NCBI GenBank assembly: GCA_017999235.1
Contig: JAGOBN010000067.1
Coordinates: 1 to 10,757, forward strand
DNA: 10,757 nt
Source: Anaerolineales bacterium
Lineage (GTDB): Bacteria > Chloroflexota > Anaerolineae > Anaerolineales > UBA6663
Direction of reading: 5' to 3'
Part shown: positions 5,532 to 10,757 of the stretch, piece by piece
Layout: each line of letters starts with the position of its first letter
Position numbering within the stretch: the first letter of the stretch is position 1
Notes under the pieces: generated by a model
The model's input: the letters and a program-made list of their open reading frames with translations, nothing else
What the model was told of the DNA's origin: nothing
Databases searched by the model: none
Translations under genes and position numbers: made by a program

Positions 5532-8500
5532 ATGCTCAAACGCTTTCAACTCGATCTGCTCGTCGCCGGCTTGCTGCTGCTCCTGCCGCTGATCCTGTTC
5601 TGGCCGGTGACGGCCGGCGACCGCACCTTGATCCCGGCGGACGCGCTGACGGCCGTGGAGCCGTACCGCAGCGCCGCCGCGCAGTTCAACCTGGCCGGCC
5701 CGCCGCAGAATGCGCTGCTGCAAGACCTGGTCCTCGAAAACTATCTGTGGAAAAAATTCATCCTGGAGTCTATCCAGGCCCGCGAGCTGCCGCTCTGGAA
5801 TCCCTATATCTTCAGCGGCGTGCCGTTCCTGGCGGCCGGCCAGCACTCGGCGCTGTACCCGTTCGCGCTGATCTACTACGTCTTCCCCCTGCCCCGCGCC
5901 TACGGCGTCTTCACGGTCTCGCAGTTGTTTATCGCGGGCCTGTTCATGTACCTGTTCCTGCGCGTGCTCGGCCTGCGCCGCGCCGGCGCCGCCCTGGGCG
6001 CGATCTTGTATCAGCTGTGCGGCTTCATGGTGGTGAGCGTGGTCTTCCAGATGATCATCGCCGCCGCCGCCTGGCTGCCGCTGATCCTGACGATGATCGA
6101 ACTGCTGGCGCGGCAGCAGCCGGCCCTGGGCGGCCGGCCGGCCAGCGTGCCGTGGCTGGTGCTGGGGGCCGGCGCACTGGGGCTGCAGATCCTGGCCGGC
6201 CACGTGGAGATCACGTATTACACCCTGCTGGTGTCCGGCGCGTACGCGGCCTGGCGGCTGGGCGGGCTGTGGTGGGCCGCCCGGCGCGACCCGGCCCAGC
6301 GTCCGGGGGCCCTGGCCCTCGTCCTGCGGCGCGGCGCCGCCATGCTGGCCCTGGCGCTGCTGGGCCTGGCCCTGGCGGCCATTCAGTTTGTGCCGCTGTT
6401 TGAGCTGGCCAGCACCAGCTTCCGCACCGGCCGGGCCACCTTCGATGAGATCGTGGGCTGGGCCTTCCCGTGGCGGCACGCGCTGGTGTACCTGATCCCC
6501 AATTTCTACGGCAACCCCAGCCACCACAGCTATTTTGACCTATTCACCGGGGCCTGGACGCCGGCCACGGTCAATCTGCAAGGTCAGCCGGCCGACACGA
6601 TCGTGTGGGGCGTTAAGAACTACGTCGAGGGCGGCACCTACCTGGGCCTGCTGCCGCTCCTGCTGGCGGCCTATACAGCCTGGCGCTGGCTCCGGCGCAA
6701 TCGCCGCCCCCTTGATCATCCAATCACCCAATCCCCCGCCTTCCAAACCAGCGTTCCCTTCTTCCTGCTGCTGGCCTTCTTCTCCCTCGCGTTTGCGTTC
6801 CCTACGCGCCTCTACGCCCTGATCTTCTGGCTGCCCGGCCTCAACCAACTGCACTCGGCCTTCCGCTGGGTGTGGCCGCTGACGCTGGCCGTGGCGGTGC
6901 TGGCGGCGTATGGCGTGGAGCTGCTGCAGGCGGAACGCCCTCCCGGTTCCAAGGAGCGGGCGGCGGCTGACGGGCAACAGAAGCCCTCCCTGGCCCGCGG
7001 CCCATGGGCTGTGATCTGGCTAGGCGCGGAGCCTTCGTTCGCGGCGCTGCTCGCCAGTTTGTCCGTCTGGGGCGGCGCCGGGGTGCTGACCGGCCTGGCG
7101 TTTATCCGCTGGCGCTATGACCTCTTCGCCGCCTTCATGGATCGCCTGGTGCGCGAGCTGGCGCTGGCCGAGAACGCCTTCCGCGACGGGCGCATGTTCT
7201 TCTCCTACACCGCCGGCTGGACGGCGCTGTTCGCGGGGACGCTGATCGCCGCCGGGCTGGTCCTGCGTCTGAGCCGCGGCCGCTGGACCTGGCGCCCCGC
7301 TGGGCGCGGGACAGGCGGCCGGCTGGTCTGGCCCTTTCTGGCGCTGGGCGTCCTGGCGGTGGATTTGCTGGCGGCCGGCTGGGGCTTCAACCCCGCCGTG
7401 GACCCCGCCCTGCTGAGCTACACCCCGCCCTCGGCCGCGTTCTTACAGCAGGATACCGGCCTGTGGCGCTTCACCAGCTATGACCCGGCCGGCCAGAAAC
7501 CCTACAACGCCAATATCGGCTGGTTCTTTAATTTCCAGGATGTGCGCGGCTACGACTCGCTGTTCTCGCGCCAGTACGCGGACTACATGACGCTGATCCA
7601 GCCGCAATACGAGCTGGATTACAACCGCATCGCGCCGATCAGCACCAGCACCGCGCTGGACTCGCCGCTCCTCGATCTGCTCAACGTCAAGTACGTCGTC
7701 TCGCTGGCGGACATCCCCAACCCCAAGTTCACGCGCGTCTACAGCGGCGAGGTGCAGATCTACCAGAACCTGGCCGTCATGCCCCGCGCCTATCTCCTGC
7801 CCCAGACCGCCACGCTGGCCGTGGACGATCTCGCCCAGGCCGTGCAGCAGTTCGACCCGCGCCAGTACGTGATGGTGGCGCCGGCCGACGCGCTGGGCGT
7901 GGCGTTTGCGCTGCCGGCCGCGGCGGTGCCGGCGGCGGTGACCGGCTATACGCCCAACGAAGTCTTCGTGGAGGCTGAAGCGGCGGAGCCCAGCTGGCTG
8001 GTGTTGAACGACGCCTTCTTCCCCGGCTGGAAGGCCTTTCTTCGGCCGCGCGGCGCGCCCGACAACACCGAACAAGAGCTGACCATTGCGCGCGTCAACG
8101 GCAATTTCCGGGGGGTGACCGTGCCGGCCGGCGCCTGGACCGTGCGCTTCAAATATTCACCGGTCAGCGTGCGGCTGGGCGGCCTGGGCTCGCTGGTGGC
8201 CGGCGTCACACTGGTGTTCCTGTTAGGCGTGTGGGTCTGGCGCTACTTCTACCAGGAGAGCAAGATCGATTCGACCGCGCGCCGGATCGCCAAAAACTCG
8301 GTCGCGCCGATGGCCTTGAATTTGATGAACCGCGGCCTGGATCTGGTCTTCGCCGTGTTCATGCTGCGCGTGCTGGGGCCGGCCGACACCGGCAAGTATT
8401 ACTTCGCCGTCGTCATCTTCGGCTGGTTTGCCATCCTCACCAACTACGGGCTGGACACTTTTCTCACCCGCGAAGTCTCGCGCGACCGCGCGCACGCCAA

Positions 8501-9800
8501 CCGCTATCTCATCAACACCACCGTCCTGCGCCTGCTGCTGGGCCTGGTGGTCATGCCGGGGCTGGCGGCGCTGCTCCTGGCGCGCCAGGCCCTGCCGGCC
8601 GTGACCCTGCCCTTTGGGCTGGGGGTGCTGGCGCCGGAGCCGCTCTCGGCCGATACGCTGTGGGCCATCGGCCTGCTGGTGCTGGCCCAGGCGCCGGCCA
8701 CGGTGGCCGCCGGCTTCAGCGCGCTGTTCTACGTGTATGAGAAGGCCGAGTATCCGGCCGCCGTCACCACCGTGACCACCCTCATCCGGATCACGCTCAG
8801 CACCATCGCCCTGGTGCTGGGCTGGGGCATCGTCGGTCTGGCCGGCACCAGCATGATCGTGAACGTGATCACGCTGGCCATCCTGGGCGTTTTGGTCTGG
8901 CGGAACTTCTTCCGCCCGCACTGGGAACTGGATTGGGGCCTGCAGCGCGGCGCGGCGCGCGAGAGCTTCCCGCTGATGCTCAATAACCTGCTGGCCACCT
9001 TGTTCTTCAAAGTGGACGTCACCTTGCTGGAGCCGCTGCGGAACTTCACGGAGGTGGGCTGGTACAGCGCCGGCTACAAGTTTATCGACGCCTACAACGT
9101 GGTGCCGTCGCTCTTCACCTTCGCGCTGTTCCCGGTGCTGGCCCGCCAGGCGCACCAGCCGGATCAGCGCACCACCGTGCGCTACACCTACGGCTTCGCC
9201 GTCAAAGTGCTGGTGACCCTGGCCTTGCCGCTGGCCGTGGTGAACACCTTCCTCGCCACCCCCTTGGTGGGCCTGCTGGGCGGCGCCGAGTTCCTGCCCC
9301 ACGGCGCGACCGCGCTGGTGCTGCTGGCCTGGTCCATGCCGTTTGGCTGGATCAACAGCGTCACCAACTACGTGCTGATCGCGGCCGGCCAGCAGCGCGG
9401 CCTGACGCGCGCCTTTGCGGCCGCCCTGATCTTCAACGTGGTTGGCAACCTGCTGGTGATCCCGGGCTACGGCTTCGCGGGCGCGGCCGCCATGACCATC
9501 GCCTCGGAAATTTTTGAGGGCCTGCTGTTCTACTATTACTTCCGGCGCAGCCTGGGCGGCGTGCCGTGGCTGAAGTGGCTGTGGCGGCCGTGGCTGGGGG
9601 CCGGCTTGATGGCGGCCATCACCGCGGCGCTGTGGTGGTTCCAGCCCATCCTGGCCCTGCTGGCCGGCGGGGCGGTGTATCTGACCGTCATGGTCGGGCT
9701 GCAGGCCTTCAACCCCGAAGAACGGGCGACGTTAGTGGGCATCCTGCCCTCGGGGCTGCGCCGGCGGTTATCCCCGCCCCCCGACGAAAGTCACCCCTAA
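5532..9800 (+). CDS. YfhO-family membrane glycosyltransferase fused to a Wzx/MATE-type polysaccharide flippase
   Basis: Encodes 1422 residues from ATG 5532. Residues 1 to about 905 are a YfhO-type GT-C protein: a first membrane helix (9-28), an acidic outer loop (Asp37, Glu43), the family motif LWNPYIFSGVPFLA with Trp89, many further membrane helices, and an outer beta domain ending in FFPGWKAFLRP (Trp833) and VPAGAWTVRFKYSP. A last helix (about 880-905) leads straight into residues 911-1400, a polysaccharide flippase beginning STARRIAKNSV and LRVLGPADTGKYYF, with about a dozen more helices. Both halves look complete, and there is no start codon with a ribosome site at the junction (near 8262), so this is a true fusion. 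By analogy with CsbB-YfhO systems, the GT-C half would move a sugar from polyprenyl phosphate to an outer acceptor while the flippase half supplies the donor or a larger glycan. It ends an operon with the Dpm1-like gene. Confidence 0.93.
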   Translation: MLKRFQLDLLVAGLLLLLPLILFWPVTAGDRTLIPADALTAVEPYRSAAAQFNLAGPPQNALLQDLVLENYLWKKFILESIQARELPLWNPYIFSGVPFLAAGQHSALYPFALIYYVFPLPRAYGVFTVSQLFIAGLFMYLFLRVLGLRRAGAALGAILYQLCGFMVVSVVFQMIIAAAAWLPLILTMIELLARQQPALGGRPASVPWLVLGAGALGLQILAGHVEITYYTLLVSGAYAAWRLGGLWWAARRDPAQRPGALALVLRRGAAMLALALLGLALAAIQFVPLFELASTSFRTGRATFDEIVGWAFPWRHALVYLIPNFYGNPSHHSYFDLFTGAWTPATVNLQGQPADTIVWGVKNYVEGGTYLGLLPLLLAAYTAWRWLRRNRRPLDHPITQSPAFQTSVPFFLLLAFFSLAFAFPTRLYALIFWLPGLNQLHSAFRWVWPLTLAVAVLAAYGVELLQAERPPGSKERAAADGQQKPSLARGPWAVIWLGAEPSFAALLASLSVWGGAGVLTGLAFIRWRYDLFAAFMDRLVRELALAENAFRDGRMFFSYTAGWTALFAGTLIAAGLVLRLSRGRWTWRPAGRGTGGRLVWPFLALGVLAVDLLAAGWGFNPAVDPALLSYTPPSAAFLQQDTGLWRFTSYDPAGQKPYNANIGWFFNFQDVRGYDSLFSRQYADYMTLIQPQYELDYNRIAPISTSTALDSPLLDLLNVKYVVSLADIPNPKFTRVYSGEVQIYQNLAVMPRAYLLPQTATLAVDDLAQAVQQFDPRQYVMVAPADALGVAFALPAAAVPAAVTGYTPNEVFVEAEAAEPSWLVLNDAFFPGWKAFLRPRGAPDNTEQELTIARVNGNFRGVTVPAGAWTVRFKYSPVSVRLGGLGSLVAGVTLVFLLGVWVWRYFYQESKIDSTARRIAKNSVAPMALNLMNRGLDLVFAVFMLRVLGPADTGKYYFAVVIFGWFAILTNYGLDTFLTREVSRDRAHANRYLINTTVLRLLLGLVVMPGLAALLLARQALPAVTLPFGLGVLAPEPLSADTLWAIGLLVLAQAPATVAAGFSALFYVYEKAEYPAAVTTVTTLIRITLSTIALVLGWGIVGLAGTSMIVNVITLAILGVLVWRNFFRPHWELDWGLQRGAARESFPLMLNNLLATLFFKVDVTLLEPLRNFTEVGWYSAGYKFIDAYNVVPSLFTFALFPVLARQAHQPDQRTTVRYTYGFAVKVLVTLALPLAVVNTFLATPLVGLLGGAEFLPHGATALVLLAWSMPFGWINSVTNYVLIAAGQQRGLTRAFAAALIFNVVGNLLVIPGYGFAGAAAMTIASEIFEGLLFYYYFRRSLGGVPWLKWLWRPWLGAGLMAAITAALWWFQPILALLAGGAVYLTVMVGLQAFNPEERATLVGILPSGLRRRLSPPPDESHP

Positions 9801-9858
9801 GGCGTGACATTTGTCCATGACGCCCTGGAAGAGCTGTGCTAAGACATAGGTGTTCCAG
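9801..9858 (+). other. Hairpins between the fusion gene and the riboswitch
   Basis: Right after the stop of the fusion gene, GGCGT (9801-9805) can pair with ACGCC (9820-9824), with an inner GACA/TGTC pairing, and CTGGAA (9825-9830) pairs with TTCCAG (9853-9858). Neither is followed by a run of T, so neither is a convincing terminator and read-through into the riboswitch is plausible. I see no good promoter between 9801 and 9875. Confidence 0.4.
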
Positions 9859-9874
9859 CGTACTTTTACAACTC

Positions 9875-9988
9875 GGCGTCTGGCAAAAGGCACACTCCCT
9901 GAAAAAGGAGGCCGCAAAACTAGAGGGTCTAAGACGTTCTGCGAAAGGTTGGGAGCAGAACGTTATGATTGCCAGTTGCACAGGCGCC
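9875..9988 (+). promoter_or_regulatory. Class I cyclic-di-GMP riboswitch aptamer (GEMM-I)
   Basis: The core matches GEMM-I step by step. P1 is 7 bp (9875-9881 with 9982-9988, one U-G). The next bases GGCAAA (9882-9887) place a G at the position of Vc2 G20, the residue that selects c-di-GMP over cGAMP (usually A in cGAMP types). A hairpin follows with GAAA tetraloop at 9901-9904, then CGCAAAAC (9913-9920), with A9916 as the A47 equivalent that stacks between the ligand's guanines. The second arm has GGTCTAAG (9926-9933) and TATGA (9964-9968), close to the 11-nt GAAA tetraloop receptor, around a perfect 9-bp stem (9934-9942 with 9955-9963). It closes with TTGCCAG. One hairpin pair near the tetraloop is mismatched, and Vc2 G50 is A here. 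It binds the second messenger c-di-GMP and normally controls the gene downstream, but no + strand gene follows. Confidence 0.9.
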
Positions 9989-9991
9989 TAC

Positions 9992-10119
9992 GTTTACTGT
10001 GCCAGCCCTATTGAATGCTCCGCAAAACCCGGGTGGCCGCCCGATAAGAAGGGCGGCCCGCTGGCAGGAGCAGCTTCTCGCGGCGACAAACGCGACTGAC
10101 CGGCAATGGCACAGTAAAC
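9992..10119 (+). ncRNA. Unassigned multi-branched structured RNA directly after the riboswitch
   Basis: Bases 9992-10003 (GTTTACTGTGCC) and 10108-10119 are perfect 12-bp reverse complements enclosing about 104 nt. Just inside, ATTG (10010-10013) pairs with CAAT (10104-10107). Within the loop are two arms. In one, TGCTCC/GGAGCA (10016-10021 with 10067-10072) is capped by a perfect 8-bp GC-rich hairpin (10035-10042 with 10051-10058, loop GATAAGAA). The other is a 5-bp hairpin (10078-10082 with 10091-10095). The structure begins three bases after the aptamer P1, so it may be its expression platform, a partner domain, or a separate RNA. I compared it by eye with SRP RNA, tmRNA, RNase P, cobalamin and common self-cleaving ribozymes and found no match. 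It contains no credible coding frame. Confidence 0.6.
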
Positions 10120-10124
10120 CTCCC

Positions 10125-10172
10125 CGGGCCTGGATATTCGTAAGGAGCACACCCTGAAGACGTCCAGGCCCG
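10125..10172 (+). repeat. 9-bp inverted repeat (hairpin) after the structured RNA
   Basis: CGGGCCTGG (10125-10133) and CCAGGCCCG (10164-10172) are perfect reverse complements around a 30-base loop. The loop contains TAAGGAG (10141-10147), which resembles a ribosome-binding site, but no convincing coding frame follows. The stem is followed by ATTGATTCTCTCC, which is only mildly T-rich, so this is at best a weak terminator for the upstream RNA. It lies 19 bp from the 3' end of the convergent arginase gene. Confidence 0.5.
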
Positions 10173-10191
10173 ATTGATTCTCTCCCCTGTG

Positions 10192-10757
10192 CTACAGAAT
10201 ACTCTTCCCAAACAACGACGTGACCAGTTCCACCGCCAGCCGGGCGGTGCGGTTGCGGTCGTCCAGAATCGGGTTGACCTCCACAATGTCGAGCGACGCC
10301 ACCCGGCCGGTGTCGTGCAAGAGCTCCATCAGCAAGTGCGCTTCCCGATACGATAAGCCGCCCGGTACGGGGGTCCCCACGCCGGGGACCTCGGCTGGAT
10401 CCAGCGCATCCAGATCCAGGCTGATGTGCAGACGGCGCGCCGCGCCCAGGTGCGTCAGCGCGCGGTGCGCGGCGGCGGCCAGGCCGTGCATATCCACATC
10501 CCGCATCGTCAGCACCAGAACGCCGGCCGCGCGCAGCGCCTCCCCTTCTTGCGGATCGATATCGCGCGCGCCCAGGATCACCACCTGGTCTGGCCGAAGC
10601 TTGGCGCCCGGCCGGCCGATGCCCGTCAGCTCCGGCGCACCGAGGCCCAACAAAGCCGCCAAAGCCATCCCGTGGACATTTCCGGACGGCGTTATCTCCG
10701 GGGTGTTGAAATCCCCGTGCGCGTCAATCCACAACACCCCCAGGTCCGGCGCGCCGG
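10192..10757 (-). CDS. rocF: Arginase (5' partial)
   Basis: The minus-strand frame is open from the right edge to stop TAG at 10192-10194, so about 188 C-terminal residues are visible; an internal GTG at 10735-10737 is not the true start, because GAPDLGV precedes it in frame. Arginase hydrolyses L-arginine to ornithine and urea in the cytoplasm using two Mn ions. Counting from that GTG, metal ligands are visible in WIDAHGD (Asp5, His7, Asp9) and SLDLDALDP (Asp108, Asp110); the first His ligand is outside the window. The substrate-binding block SGNVHGM (18-24) and EVNP (Glu153) are present, as is the RocF-like C-terminus SLFGKSIL. These favour arginase over agmatinase or formimidoylglutamase. 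It is convergent with the glycosylation operon, and any + strand RNA reading past 10191 would be antisense to it. Confidence 0.92.
   Translation of the reverse strand, partial: GAPDLGVLWIDAHGDFNTPEITPSGNVHGMALAALLGLGAPELTGIGRPGAKLRPDQVVILGARDIDPQEGEALRAAGVLVLTMRDVDMHGLAAAAHRALTHLGAARRLHISLDLDALDPAEVPGVGTPVPGGLSYREAHLLMELLHDTGRVASLDIVEVNPILDDRNRTARLAVELVTSLFGKSIL

Noticed and set aside
5397..6527. Long minus-strand open frame (376 codons) opposite the Dpm1/YfhO region
   Set aside because: Its product is Gln/Arg/Gly/His-rich with no domain signal, typical of antisense frames in GC-rich DNA; the opposite strand has clear family motifs.
8231..8270. Separate start for the flippase half of the fusion protein
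   Set aside because: GGAG occurs near 8255, but no ATG, GTG or TTG follows at a usable distance, and the frame is continuous.
8223..9302. Minus-strand open frame (359 codons) opposite the flippase domain
   Set aside because: Low-complexity composition rich in Gln, Gly and His, with no start context; it is a shadow of the flippase coding sequence.
10016..10095. SRP RNA, because of GGAGCAGC beside a GC-rich hairpin
   Set aside because: The SRP domain IV pattern needs a GTCAGG strand opposite AGCAGC around a short GGAA-capped helix; here the left strand is GGGTGG and the loop is eight bases.
9836..10099. Small + strand frames across the riboswitch region (87 and 62 codons)
   Set aside because: They run through the conserved aptamer core and its stems, lack good ribosome sites, and give compositionally odd peptides.
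10125..10185. Intrinsic terminator at the 9-bp hairpin
   Set aside because: The loop is 30 bases long and no T-tract follows, so it does not meet the usual pattern, although some termination cannot be excluded.

Overview
The window is GC-rich bacterial chromosome with short intergenic gaps. It uses ATG, GTG and TTG starts and the standard stops. Roadblock and V4R genes next to a response regulator, lipoprotein cyclophilins, and a YfhO-type membrane glycosyltransferase would fit Chloroflexota (Anaerolineae-like). That placement is inference from gene content, not a sequence match.

Left block (2-1746, + strand): two cyclophilin-type peptidyl-prolyl isomerase genes in tandem. The first is cut by the left edge. 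It joins a DsbA-like thioredoxin domain to a cyclophilin domain, and its reading frame crosses an in-frame TGA (122-124) at exactly the first cysteine of the CPYC redox motif. This looks like a selenocysteine codon (UPYC), and an 8-bp hairpin about 15 nt downstream could be the bacterial SECIS. The second gene is a cyclophilin lipoprotein. A strong intrinsic terminator (1775-1809) closes the pair and separates it from a convergent DedA-family membrane protein gene (1827-2501, - strand).

Central block (2770-9800, + strand): a promoter with a perfect TTGACA box precedes a tightly packed run of genes. In order they are a Roadblock/LC7 protein, a six-cysteine V4R protein, a response regulator with a degenerate GGDEF-like output domain, a Dpm1-type polyprenyl-phosphate sugar synthase, and a 1422-residue fusion of a YfhO-type GT-C membrane protein to a Wzx/MATE-type flippase. 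The last two suggest an envelope glycosylation pathway: a sugar is loaded on polyprenyl phosphate inside the cell, flipped, and transferred outside.

Right block (9801-10191): a 391-bp gap with no convincing gene. It holds a well-formed class I cyclic-di-GMP riboswitch aptamer (GEMM-I, 9875-9988). Immediately after it come a 12-bp-closed, multi-branched RNA structure (9992-10119) and a further hairpin (10125-10172). No + strand gene follows: the next gene is an arginase (rocF) on the - strand, cut by the right edge. The riboswitch is therefore an orphan, either in the 3' UTR of the glycosylation operon or part of a free-standing noncoding RNA.

The two strongest points for follow-up are the probable selenoprotein with its unusual domain fusion and the orphan c-di-GMP aptamer joined to an unassigned structured RNA.
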